A DNA stretch of 64,000 bases from Ixodes scapularis (GCF_016920785.2 NW_024609835.1:175436798-175500797); one strand, 5' to 3'. Counted from the first letter of the stretch, positions 46,881 to 56,950 are shown. A program made the numbers and translations. The notes: generated by a model from the letters alone, not told the origin.

Positions 46881-47310
46881 ATTCGCTGGCGGTCATTGCT
46901 GTGTGCGCGACTGTTGAGCGCGTGCTGACGGCGTGCTTCCATAATTCTTTCGCCACGTGCATTCCGCACCACCAAGATTGCCGGTCTTAGCAGCCTACTC
47001 GTGAGCTCGTTCCGAGCATGCGCTCTAAACATCGCCCTCAGATATGGCGTCCAGTGAATACTCCCTATAGGAGGTATTCACTGGACGCCATATTTGAGGG
47101 CGATGTTTAGAGCGCATGCTCAGAACGAGCTCACATTAATAGCCTGCTAAGACCGGCAACTTTGATGGTGCTAAATGCACGCTCCAAAAGGACTGCGGAA
47201 GCTCGCCGTCAGCACACGCTCAGCAGCAGCGCACACAGATATGGCCGCCAGTGAATACTCCTTATAGGAAGTATTCACTGGACGTCATATTTGTGGGTCC
47301 TGTGGCTGCT
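46880..47310. mobile_element. GTATTCACTGG family: head-to-head pair plus fragment
   Basis: A reverse copy (about 46880-47065) and a forward copy (about 47070-47266) meet at a near-palindrome, GGCGTCCAGTGAATACTCC / GGAGGTATTCACTGGACGCC. A third left-end fragment starts at about 47267. All carry the interior GCCGGTCTTAGCAGCCTA or its inverse. Single copies lie at 10214 and 56951. Confidence 0.85.
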
Positions 47311-47615
47311 CGTAGTATCGCCTCTCGCAGCCGCTATGCAGTCAAACGCAGTCAAACGCAACTGTCTTAGGCAGGCTTAAGCATAGCTGATTTAGTAGAT
47401 CTAAGTGGTATATTACTCTAAGGGGCGGTGAAACCATTTTTGTACTTTCATTAAATACCACTTAGGGTTACTCATTGACGTTCATTGCTAGGGTGCCTAT
47501 TTATTGCCTGAAGAAAGACATTGGTTGTTTTATTTATCCACGCAACGTTACTCGCAAAAAAAAAAATTATAGAAAAACAAGCAGCGAACAAGCAGCCACG
47601 CGATTTGTCGCCAGT

Positions 47616-47773
47616 TAAGCCTGTTTCACATGCAGCGATTTTGGCCCTAAAGCGGCGCGATTTCTGCCGTCGCGGCGCTCGTGCCGAAGAATTCTTGGTG
47701 CTGGCCAGAGCGCCGTGACGGCAGAAATCGCGCCGCTCTAGGGCCAAAACCGCTGCATGTGAACTAGGCTTTA
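47616..47773. mobile_element. GCAGCGATTTTGGCCC foldback, complete copy
   Basis: The left end TTAAGCCTGTTTCACATGCA and the right end TGCATGTGAACTAGGCTTTA pair. The arms include GCAGCGATTTTGGCCCTA and GGCGCGATTTCTGCCGTC. It is 158 bp with almost no loop. The truncated relative is at 3342. Confidence 0.9.
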
Positions 47774-47774
47774 C

Positions 47775-48075
47775 ATAGCCTCCTCTATTGGCGACGTGCG
47801 CGATCAAAAGCGTCGCTGTGGTCGGCCTACCACGATTGGCCGAACACTGACTATGACGTCAGCAAAGGATTTCTCATCGACGGAGATAAGAGGAATATAT
47901 GAACTTCAATTTTAACGGTGTTGGAAAAGTTGGTTTCAGAGCGCTATGGTTTCAAGCTTCCAACATGCTAATTACAAACACCACCGATCTTGTTGTTTGC
48001 AAGGTCATGACGTCACGAGAGGAAACCAAGCGAGGGCACCACCGTAACATCTCGCCGCTAATACTGACAGAGCCT
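47775..48075 (+). repeat. Dispersed repeat D, half copy 1
   Basis: It shares TAGCCTCCTCTATTGGC, GCTGACTATGACGTCAGCAA, CTAATTACAAACACCA and AACATCTCGCCG with 48660-48960, and with both arms of the palindrome at 57350-57884. Confidence 0.85.
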
Positions 48076-48204
48076 GGAAGATCGTCACGAGACGCGGCCG
48101 CCGAAAGTGAAAAGGTAGAGCGGCAGAAAACGAACGAGAGGAGAGGCTAAAGAGCCTTCATACACTTTCGCCAGTAGCCCTAGGAGAGGCCTGGGAGAGG
48201 CTAG

Positions 48205-48430
48205 AGTGCCTTCATACACACGCGCGCTTTTGCTTGAGTGGTGACATCTCAGCCATTTTTCCGCCCAATGTTTTTTTTTATGCATTTTGAAGTGCGCGCA
48301 ATCCGGTGTCACTCAGCTCGAGCGCGTAGCTTTGGCTAATGCATAGACGCCATATTACCGCCCAAGTCACGCACCGACTGCACGAGAGCGTCACGCGCTG
48401 GCACATTCAGGGCAACAATGGATGTCTTCA
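48205..48430 (+). repeat. Dispersed repeat E with intact (empty) insertion site
   Basis: It contains CCTTCATACACACGCGCGC, GTGGTGACATCTCAGCC, TTTGGCTAATGCATAGACGCC (about 48330) and CACCCTGAGACAGACAGACA. The same sequence at 55271-56950 is interrupted exactly after GGCTAA by a 1436 bp element. Confidence 0.9.
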
Positions 48431-48655
48431 CCCTGAGACAGACAGACATGTAGGCACCCTAGGAGAGGCATGTAACGGGCGCCCCGCTGTGGCGAGACGC
48501 GGAAACACACTTGTCCCGAGCGATGGAATGTCCACTCGTGCTCCTCGCCTTCCTCGGGCTACTGCTTCTTTTCTCGCCGGGTTTGAAAACCATGTTTCGG
48601 GTCCTCGCTGCAGCGAAAGCTGTGCGTTGATTGCAGGCTTCCCGAGAAATGCTCT
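48430..48655 (-). repeat. Dispersed repeat B, reverse copy
   Basis: Reverse-orientation match to 13240-13400 and 49440-49610 (GGTTTGAAAACCATGTTTCG, GGAATGTCCACTCGTGCTCC). Confidence 0.8.
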
Positions 48656-48659
48656 GTCA

Positions 48660-48960
48660 TAGCCTCCTCTATTGGCAACGTGAGTGATCGAAAGCGTCGT
48701 TGTGGTTGGCCCACCACAATTGGCCAAATGCTGACTATGACGTCAGCAAAGGATTTCTCATCGATGCAAATAAGAGGAATGAAAGAACTTCAATTTTGAC
48801 GGTGTTGGCAGTGTTGCTTTGAGAGCGCTATGATTTCAGTCTTTCACCATGTTCATTACAAACACCATCGAACTTGTTATTCGCAAGGTAATGACGTCAC
48901 GAAAGGTAACGAAACGAGGGCGCCACCGAAGCATCTCACCGATAATTCTCACAAAGCCTG
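48660..48960 (+). repeat. Dispersed repeat D, half copy 2
   Basis: The same words as 47775-48075, including GCTGACTATGACGTCAGCAA and ATGACGTCACGAAAGG. It is directly followed by repeat B material. Confidence 0.85.
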
Positions 48961-48999
48961 GCACTTCGACGACTGAGCCATAGTGTGCCCGGTCGCAGA

Positions 49000-49690
49000 T
49001 TTGGAGCGCGAGGATCTGGTAGCAGAGTGCATTTCTCGAGGAAGCTGGTATTCAGCGCACAACTTTTGAAGTTTGAAGTGTATTTGGTTTCTCACGGGCC
49101 AGTCCCAGTAGGGAGGTATAGACAAAAGGAATAGACCCTTTCCGAAATTCACTCTGGCCACTGTGATCACTATCATCATCATCTGAAAAATGGCATATGT
49201 GCCATACCAATGGCGGCTTTCTAATTACTGATGAAGGAACATGTGGAAGACACTCCTAAGCTGAGGATTCGAGGCCTATATATTCTAGACGTTAGCACGT
49301 TGCGAAACCGGAATTGAATGCAAGATCTGCGTAAGTGTTCATTTCTCTAATTCGAGCCCAGTGAACCTGTTAGTGGCACAAAATCGACTTCGAAACCCCT
49401 TGACTTTTACAACTTTATCAAGGCGTCTGTCTGGGTTGGCGCTTCGTTCTGACTGGGCCCGAAACATGGTTTTCAAACCCGACGACAAAAGAAGCGTTAG
49501 CGCTAAGAAGGCGAGGAGCAGGAGCGGACATTCCATCGCTCGGGAGAAGTGTGTTTCCGCGTCTCGCAGCTGCGGGGCGCACGTTACATACCTCTCCTCT
49601 CATCCGTTGTCTTCCTCACTACCTTTTCACTTTCGGCGGCCGCGTCTCGTGGCGATCTGCCAAGCTTTGTCAGTATGGATAGAACACTGT
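49000..49690 (+). repeat. Dispersed repeat B, copy 3, interrupted
   Basis: The match to 12640-13520 holds to about 49085 and resumes at about 49452 (GGGCCCGAAACATGGTTTTC). The roughly 365 bp between is absent from copy 1 and has no assigned identity. Confidence 0.75.
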
Positions 49691-49752
49691 AGTGTATATA
49701 TAGAGAGAAAATATTTATTTTAACACGCCTAGTCCAGCGCTCCAATATATCT

Positions 49753-50960
49753 TTACCACATTTCCCGAAGTACGTTGTGGACGTCCTGGATCAGAAGTGG
49801 CAGTAGGAGGTGTTGGTGATCTTTAGGTGGAGTGATCCAGCTCTCCGAGGAATTTGAATGTAGGTCGGGGGGCAGTTGGTGTAAAGTAGCAGATATGAGG
49901 GGTTTCGCGTGTGGACAATCCCACATCATGTGTATATTGGAAGGGTGGCTTCTGCAATGGGGACAGGCGTACAGGGAGTCCTTGTGTGTAGTGTTTGTAA
50001 TGAGGGGTCATTAGAGTGTGAGTTTGAGCACGGCGTAAGATGGGCACCCTCTTCGCGAGTGAAATGTGGAGGCGAATGGGGGAGAGTCGAGGCGGTCATA
50101 CGCAGTCCTTTGAGGATAGCCGTCCGAGCTTTGTGGAGTTGCTTGCGATGTTCACGTGGGTCGTAAGACTCAGGCCAGAGGCCTAGGAGACCCCGAATTT
50201 CCTTCAGCGCGGGAGAGAGCGTGCGCTCTCGAATTTCCTCCCATGCCCTGATGGCCTGGTATCCATTGGATGGTGACGTTCAGATGAGGGTGAGTAGTTA
50301 GGTGTTGTTGGATGAGGGCGTGTATATAGGGAGGGAGCGTGTTGACCCGAAACTATCGACAAGCTGCTTGACTGTCGGTGCGTATGAGAATCTGATCGTG
50401 GTGATGTGTGGGGATGATGATGGCCTCGTCGATGGCAAGTGTTTCGGCAGCCGTAGGAGAAGGTACACCTTCATGCAAAGTGGTATGGGAGTAGGTATTG
50501 TTATACCCATGCCACACGGGCACCTCGAATGCCATTTACAACGAATGACATTCGTGTGATCCACGAATCGGCTCGCTATCTGTCTCGCGTAGAACGCCCC
50601 ACGCTCGGAGTGTCGCGTGCTGATTGGCCGATCGTTCAAATGTCATTCGTCGTAAATGGCATTCGAGTTGCCCGTGTGGCAAGGGTATTAGTCAATGCCG
50701 TGCGACATTGGTCAGGGTAATAGCTGGCATAAGTGAAATAAAGGTCTGTATCCGGTGGTTCCCCTTGCTTCGAGACCTTTGACACGATATTCCCTTCGAG
50801 AAGAGTGGGCCTCCGGACACACGTTTCGCGGTAGGGGAAGGACATGTAGACGTGGCAGCGAGTCCCATGGTGGGGAGGTTGCAGGGATGGAGGGAAGTTG
50901 GGAGGTATCATAGTGCTGGTGGTCTAGTATTCGTCGGCCTTGGCACGTGACCACCCTGAG
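49753..50960 (-). pseudogene. LINE 3' part: RNase H and C-terminal Cys/His block
   Basis: The minus strand encodes the end of a non-LTR retrotransposon pol. The RNase H block opens LYFTYASYYPDQ, where the usual catalytic Asp of YTDAS is Tyr. It continues with AAETLAIDEAI (Glu present) and RTDSQAACR (third Asp present). A C-terminal YACPHC...HMMWDCPHAKP block follows, then the stop at 49753-49755 (REMW-stop). A foldback MITE at 50504-50687 splits the RNase H region. Removing it with one TTA restores the frame across the junction. Other frame breaks exist upstream, so the copy is dead. A TAAAATAAAT tail region follows the stop. Confidence 0.85.
50504..50687. mobile_element. Foldback MITE in RNase H, TTA target duplication
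   Basis: The left end TACCCATGCCACACGGGCAC and the right end in reverse complement (TACCCTTGCCACACGGGCAA) pair. The arms continue with TCGAATGCCATTTAC and GAATGACAT. TTA flanks both sides (50501-50503, 50688-50690). The 3 bp TTA duplication fits PIF/Harbinger-type mobilisation. Confidence 0.88.
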
Positions 50961-51506
50961 GTTACGTGACCCCCCCCTCCCCCGAGGTCACGTGATCTCA
51001 GGGAGTCACCTATCCCTCAGTACCCTTCCATCCTCCTCCTCAAGGACTGCACTCTAATCCGGTGTTACAGGGAGTTAGTTGTAAACAGCTTTCATTTTTT
51101 TAGCAGATTCCTTTAAAAAAGCGACTTTTTGTTTAATTACATAATTAGTTATCATGTTTAAGCAACGGACATGACCATTAACAATATTGCAGTTCAACAT
51201 CTTGTAAATAAATCATAAAGACTTCAATAAAGAAAAACGTGCCACCAAGGCAAAATAAATAAAACGTACGCAGTCAACTTCCCGACCAAGTACAATGTTT
51301 CTTGTGAAGATTAAACTACATAACGGGCGAAAAGCAACAAAATTAATGATAGTGAATGTATCGGGGTCAACATTACTGAGCACCAAGCTTAGATCGATAA
51401 CAACCGTCGTTAGGTGAATCCACCAGGTCACGCCCGAGTTTAAAACAGTGGCAGATCGCAAAGAGTTTAGAACACAGTTACAAACCGCAAGAAATCAAGC
51501 ACTTAC
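50961..51506. other. Intron adjacent to the clip exon donor
   Basis: There are three CACGTGA-containing words at 50944-50995 (GGTCACGTGA type). AT-rich sequence follows up to the splice donor. Nothing is coding. Confidence 0.45.
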
Positions 51507-52257
51507 TTGTGGTGGTTCGAGGAGCGGCTGTAGTTACCGGAACGACCTCGGGCGGGTGGTCGAGGTACTGCAAATGCGGGTGCTGCTGAAGCTTAGGGCG
51601 CTGCTGAATATGTGGGCGCTGCTGAAGCTGAGGTTGTTGCTGTGGCTGCGGATGCTCTTGAGGCTGAGGGCGCTCCTGAAGTTGAGGGTTCTCCTGAAGC
51701 TGAGGGCGTTCCTGAACTAGAGGGCGTTCTTGATGTTGAGGGCGCTCCTGGTGTTGAGGTCGTTCTTGATGCTGAGGGCGCTCTTGATGTTGAGGACGTT
51801 CTTGATGTTGAGGTCGTTCCTGGTGTTGAGGGCGTTCTTGGGGTTGAGGGCGCACTTGGAGTTGTGGGCGCTCTTGAGGTGGCTGGTGTTGCTGAGGCTT
51901 CGCTGCCTGGGCGGAAAGTGCCATTCGCTGCACTTGGGCCACAGGCGCACAGCACACCAGACCCTCTTGGGGGCACCGTAGTCCCGGATGTACAGCGTTC
52001 TCTCCGAAGCACGCAAAACGCAGGAAGCCCGAAATGCAGTTTCCGGGACAGAAGGGCACCTCGGAGCTCGAAGGCGACGGTTGCGGTTCCGGACGCGGAC
52101 GGGCGTTCGGTGGAGGAGGACCGGGCACGGACTGACTGGAGCCGTTGCCCGGGTTGGGCCGATGCGGCGAAGCAGCGACCCCGTGTCCGTCTGACTGGAA
52201 CCCTCCGCTGGGCCTACCGTGACCTGTGTCGTGAAAATTCACGGTGAACATCTTCAT
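51507..52257 (-). CDS. Masquerade-like gene: clip-domain exon with QERPQH repeats
   Basis: From its first Met at 52257 the exon reads a Gly/Pro/Ser-rich lead of about 65 residues. A disulfide-knot clip domain follows with six Cys in order (CPGNC, RFAC, GLRC, VCC). Then comes a 6-residue Gln/Pro repeat region (QERPQH type, about 18 units over residues 125-230) and a Thr-rich end. The donor ACAA/GTAAGT is near-consensus, and the exon ends in phase 1, matching 29204-29349. The 5' boundary is unresolved. An AG lies just upstream of codon CTG at 52269 (phase 0), another at the second codon and another at ACACAG, all with weak pyrimidine tracts. No signal peptide is encoded, so upstream exons are expected. 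The repeats probably form an extended extracellular linker. Confidence 0.9.
51590..51890 (-). repeat. Coding tandem repeat, 18 bp period (QERPQH)
   Basis: The period is 18 bp, and the six central units (about 51726-51840) are near-identical. Outward units diverge to QLQ, PQP and QQR forms. The period being a multiple of three keeps all reading frames open, giving long false ORFs on both strands. Confidence 0.92.
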
Positions 52258-54417
52258 TGACCACCGCAGCTTTTTTGTACGGGATTACGCGGATTAACAG
52301 GTGGCCACTATACACCATTCCAATGTTAACAAATAAACAGCCCAGCGCGGTATCTCCAGACCCTTACAAAAATTATCTATGAGTTTCAATTGAGTTTCTG
52401 ATGCACTCTTGTTCGCGGTGAGAAGCTCGTTAGGGGCGCTTCTGTTTTCCTCACTATGGGCAGTGCACGTGCAACCCACGTTGTTATGTTTTAATTTTCA
52501 TTGTGCATAGAAGCTTGACATTGCACGTGCTTGCATTAGCGGAAGAAGTTGAAGTATCCTCATTTTGGGTTTGTGAAAAAATTCCACCAGGCGGTGATAC
52601 CCAAACTTCTTGCCGCGAATAAAGTACATTAGAAACTCAATTGACCTCATTGATAACTTTTGTAAGGGGAGTCCAGCACGCGCATGTTTGTCTCTCCGGA
52701 AAACGAGCAAATCACGCGCCATACGCACGAACGCTAAAAATGACACCGGTCTGAAGCTGTTTCCCGGAAAGGTTTATAATGTCAGACCAACAGACTTTTG
52801 ACAAAAAAGTCCTCGTCTGCCCACACCACGTGTGAGCACTACGCGTGCGCAGAAACCAGATCCGTGCCAATTGATTTCTGCTTTGTGGTTAAGCACGTGG
52901 CAGCGAGCGCTCGCCAGGTTCCTTTACACCGTCATTATTAGAGCCACCAAATGAGCTAGATTTAATAATAACTACACTTAGTCATCTTGATGCTTCAGAT
53001 AATGGTTGCCGGTTTTCTAAAGCTTTATCTAAAGTCACAGAAAATGCATTTCCGTCCTAACAGTTCGCGACAGAGCAAAGCAATATTGCATGAGCTTCCC
53101 AAAACCGAACCCCTTGAACTCATTGCCATGCGGTATTCGAAGCACGGATCTCGCGGTAACTCGCATTTGAATCTGTAAGCAGACAGTATTTTGTATGATA
53201 TGTGGGCAGTGTGATTCCGGCTAAAGTGTTGGGCTCCCCGAGTGAAAAACGTGTCAAATACAGCTTGTGAGTGCCTGACAAAAGCGCCTGAGGCACGCGA
53301 TTTGTGACGCCAAAAGGAAGCCGTCTGCATGGAAATTACTCGAGTGAAGAGTTATCGATGCCGGATTTACTCTCTACGTCGCTGAAATCGACGTCAAAAG
53401 TTGAGAGTCAAAAGTTGACGCCGCCGACGCCGTATCTGTTCAAATAAATAACGATCTGTCTTCACAAATCCATCAAGTGGTGCCTGGTAATCGACTTCAG
53501 CCAAGCTTGCTGGACGTCAATTCTCTCGCGCCATTTAATTTTATTTTGCAAATTAGACGCAAGACAAACATCAGACTGGGACTGCACTAGACGGGTTTGC
53601 TTCAGCAGTGCCGATAGTTGACAAACTTTACCACTCGCTCTCGGATCGACCATCGAAATATCTCTCGAGTACTTAATTTCCTTAAAAATACCGATAAAGA
53701 CAATATTGCTTCTTTCTTTTGTTTTCTTTTTTGGGACATTTTATGTGTCATTACAGGAGTGTTTCTCAGTCGGAAAGTTTCATGAAATGTTGGTGTCCTC
53801 AAAAATTGAACAGTGTGCACTAAACTTGCAAGTACCTACATCTGTTCTCATGTGATTCAAAACATTGTTAGTCAGGTTGTCGACCTTTTTTTTTAGAGTG
53901 CCTTCATGCATTAGTCTCTTCATTAGTTTATTATTATAGAAACTAGTGTCAGCCGGTACGGTACGTCCAGTAGGGCCGTAGACATCGGTAATCCTCCTCC
54001 ATCATTTCAGTCGTTTCGCTGTCGAATTTGGCCGAACGATGAACATGATCAGATGAAGGTGTTCGTAAAAACGTCCCCAATTTAGGCTCTTAACCACGCG
54101 GTAGTTCTCAAGGTGTCCCATTACCACTGTATCAACGGTTGTGTACCACAAGGGATACATTTACATCACAAAACTAAGCAAAAACGACATAACACACCAA
54201 CACAGCCGCGAGCCCGCTGAAACCGAAACCAACCAAAATGAAGTCACCTGACTGATTGATTGAAACGTTTTTTATTAGCAGAAAATAAAATAACCACCGT
54301 GCCACTTGAAGTGTATTCATCTGGAACGGTGGCTTAGGAAGTCACCTTATGGCGCCGTGGGTGCCAGCGCCCTCTGCCCAAATGTCAGGTAACTACTGGG
54401 ATTAAATGGTCTTTGGC
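52258..54417. other. Intron upstream of the clip exon; repeat C trace
   Basis: The stretch 52985-53110 is a short diverged copy of repeat C (GGTTGCCGGTTTTCTAAAGC, AGCAAAGCAATATTGCATGA). GCCCACACCACGTGTGAGC at 52818 echoes 27413. No exon was recognised. Confidence 0.5.
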
Positions 54418-54636
54418 TATGCGGAGCGCAAATTCGTTTGCTTTTTGCAAAGGGGTTGCAATGATTTCAGTACGCCGAGCTCTTATTGGCTGATTGAAAA
54501 TATTGTGGGTAGACCTGAAGGCATATAGCCCTGAGCTTTCCCCGCTATCCTTTCAATCAAAGCCAATCAGAGCTCAGTGTCATTCTGACGTCACTGCAAG
54601 GCCTACGCAAGAAGCAGATGACTCGCTCTCGGCATT
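54418..54636. mobile_element. MITE family A, copy 4
   Basis: The left arm TATGCGGAGCGCAAATTCGT is matched by a right arm with GACGTCACTGCAAGGCCTAC and AGAAGCAGATGACTCG. It shares GTGGGTAGACCT and CCAATCAGAGCTCAG with the others. Confidence 0.85.
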
Positions 54637-55401
54637 GCTTGCTTCGAACAGCCAGTTTGATGGCGTAAAGTGAACACACTAAAGCCAGCTCTTGTGGCGA
54701 TTAAATCACCAGCCCATCAGACCAAATAACGCGAGTTAAAACTATTTCAAAGAGGCCCACCAGCAAAAAGCACGACAGAGAATAAGAGGAGACAAAAACT
54801 GAAGGACGGTAATGGCAGCGTCCACGCACGGCTGCTGCAAAGTGTATATACACAAAGCCGAAGTAAACGCACACTCGGGGTCGTTGTAGAAAATACGACT
54901 AATACAAAGCAAGTGCTAACCAGTGCCATATTTCGAGGTAGCGCATGATTAAAATATTACCGCGCGTAAGTGCGTGTCCCCTACGGCCCATTAGGTTTTA
55001 CCTTTTCACTATGGCAGCGGCGCATGGCGACGTCATGAAGAGTCACCTCTGTTTTTCTTTTTTAGAACTCATGGCCGCCACAAGCTGGTCTCGTGCCATA
55101 GAAAAACTGTACTCAGCGTCAGATATTTTTTTTTTTTTTTTTTTTTTTACGCAACGTTAACAAGTTTTTGCCAGTTTCCATAAGTCCCGCACAACCTGCT
55201 CGGCGAATGCATAACTCCGTCTTGCCGTTCATTTACGAGCGCTCGAGCAAATAGCGTTGACATACTTTATGTTCCTTCATACACACGCGCGCTTTTGCTT
55301 GAGTGGTGACATCTCAGCCATTTTTCCGCCCAATCGTTTTTATGCATTTTGAAGTGCGCGCAATCCGGTGTCACTCAGCTCGAGCACGTTGCTTTGGCTA
55401 A

Positions 55402-56837
55402 TAGCGAGTTCGTTTCACACGCACTGGCACCGTTCGAGTTCTCTCCCAGAATGCATCGCACTCACAGAGTGTTGCACGGAAAACTGGACTCAAACGAACT
55501 CACCAAATGCACCGAGTGCACAAGACTGATGCTGCCGGCATCTATGTTGTAGAAAAGGTACCGACTTCAAACCGAAACTAGCGCCTTTCTGTTCGGAGCG
55601 ATGCGTGGGAATGCGATAATGCAATCGCTACCAACGTTTATCTACAAATGTTGGTCGCTGCAACGTGTAGTTTATAGTTGCGATGACTTCAAGCAGCTAG
55701 GCTGCCGTAGAGATAAATACAGACGGCGTAAATTCCCGCAACCAGCTGTCTACAAAGCAGCTGGTTGTGATCTTTCAATTCTTATAACTGTTTACACTGA
55801 AGAAAACTGATGATGCTGTTCGAGCAGAAGCTTGATCCGTTTGAGAATGGTATTATGCGTGAACCACTGAAAGGGTACGGCTTAAAACTAGCCTGTTGGA
55901 ATATCCAGCAAAACTGGGACTTTCAATTTGGATCGTCATTATAGGTGGATTATACTTCGTTTCAGCTTCGGTCCAGACGCAGTTAAAGCTACAAGCGCGG
56001 GCTCCGGGCTTTCAGCATCCCTGCCAAGCACGCGCGCTCGTGCAGTGCAAGCACTGTTCTGGGCCACATGCTCGCGCTTGTAGCATCGGCTGCGTCTGGA
56101 CCGAAGCTGAAACGAAGTATAGATATTAGCCTTGGTGAGGGCGTCGAGAACGAGAGCTTTCTCGAACAAAATTCGACGGGGCAAGTTAGCTGACGTAGGT
56201 AAATGTTAAACATGATGATGTTGCCCAATCCTCGGGTAAAGTCTTCATCTTTAGCTTTCTCTGATGCTTATTGGGCAGTCAGAGGTTTCTGCTGGGGGAG
56301 TTTTGTCGACAAATGTTAAATCTTTCACCCGCACACGGGTGGTGATAGACATCTCGGGGGCCGCTGTTGCGTTTGTTCTGAGCATTTCTTTACACACTGG
56401 TATATTTCAGTGTTTGTACGGCAACAGAGCGATTTAAAACCTGCAAATAAATCAGGGGTTGTCGATTGCTTCCTTCGTGAAATAGAAACCGCTCACAATT
56501 CAAGCTCGCGTTTGATTTCGTTGCCCACGGTACGCGATTTTTATCGGAAAATCTACTTTTTTCCTCGTTCGGTTGCGTGACACATCGTAGCAGACGAACC
56601 CCCCGTCGTCTGCTCCCTCTCCTCGCCGGCCCCACCGGAGCGAGGCATGACGGGATTGCATTTTGGCGCACTCCCGATTTTCTCGGTGCAGCGAGTGCAT
56701 GCACGCCTGGGGTGTCAGCGGCAGCGCTGAAACGAACTCGGAGAGTGCAACCACTCGTGGAGTGCCGGCCGAAACGAACCCGCTCCACGCTGCGAGTGGG
56801 CACGCGTGGGCACGAGTGCCGTGAAACGAACTCGCTA
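55402..56837. mobile_element. Harbinger-like non-autonomous element, TAA duplication
   Basis: The terminal inverted repeats are TAGCGAGTTCGTTTCAC (left) and GTGAAACGAACTCGCTA (right), exact over 17 bp. TAA at 55399-55401 and 56838-56840 is the target duplication, since the uninterrupted paralogue has one TAA. Subterminal regions on both sides carry further GAGTGC/GCACTC and CGAACTC words. A 3 bp TWA duplication is the PIF/Harbinger hallmark. No transposase or MYB-like ORF is visible, so it is non-autonomous. Confidence 0.9.
55951..56121. mobile_element. Foldback MITE nested in the Harbinger-like element
   Basis: The left arm TATACTTCGTTTCAGCTTCG (continuing with GTCCAGACGCAG) and the right arm's inverse are exact for about 32 bp. 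Inner arms (ACAAGCGCG, AGCATG-type words) pair more loosely. It is 171 bp. Confidence 0.9.
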
Positions 56838-56950
56838 TAATGCATAGACGCCATTTTACCGCCCAAGTCACGCGAGAGCGTCACACGCTGGCACATTCAG
56901 GGCAACAATGGATGTCTTCACCCTGAGACAGACAGACATGTAGGCACCTA

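Larger units (their letters stand above)
16102..52257 (-). other. Masquerade-like gene, minus strand, partial
   Basis: Five exons chain by phase: 51507-52257 (ends phase 1), 29204-29349 (phase 1 to 0), 27696-27787 (0 to 2), 25301-25578 (2 to 1), 16102-16256 (1 to 0). The introns are about 22.2, 1.4, 2.1 and 9.0 kb, and every listed donor is GT and every listed acceptor AG. The chained product is about 474 residues from the first Met of the clip exon to the last Gln. It is incomplete at both ends. The missing 3' exon should begin near GDxGGP. Direct sequence gives clip domain, linker, His57 and Asp102. Assignment to the masquerade family rests on the clip cysteine layout, EWCWQ, VCLVCLP and the CAGGESGNDACQ ending. 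Confidence 0.85.
55271..56950 (+). repeat. Dispersed repeat E, copy split by the Harbinger-like insertion
   Basis: 55271-55401 matches 48210-48333, and 56838-56950 matches 48331-48436. Everything between is the inserted element. Confidence 0.9.

Noticed and set aside
51593..52012. Minus-strand Ser/Thr-rich ORF in a second frame
   Set aside because: An out-of-frame shadow of the same repeat and clip exon, lacking the six-Cys pattern.
51612..52247. 211-codon plus-strand ORF (EGVLDVEGA-type repeats)
   Set aside because: It is the antisense of the clip exon; the 18 bp repeat keeps opposite frames open. No splice sites or motifs of its own.
56390..56896. 168-codon minus ORF
   Set aside because: It spans the right end of the Harbinger-like element and host repeat E; no recognisable domain.
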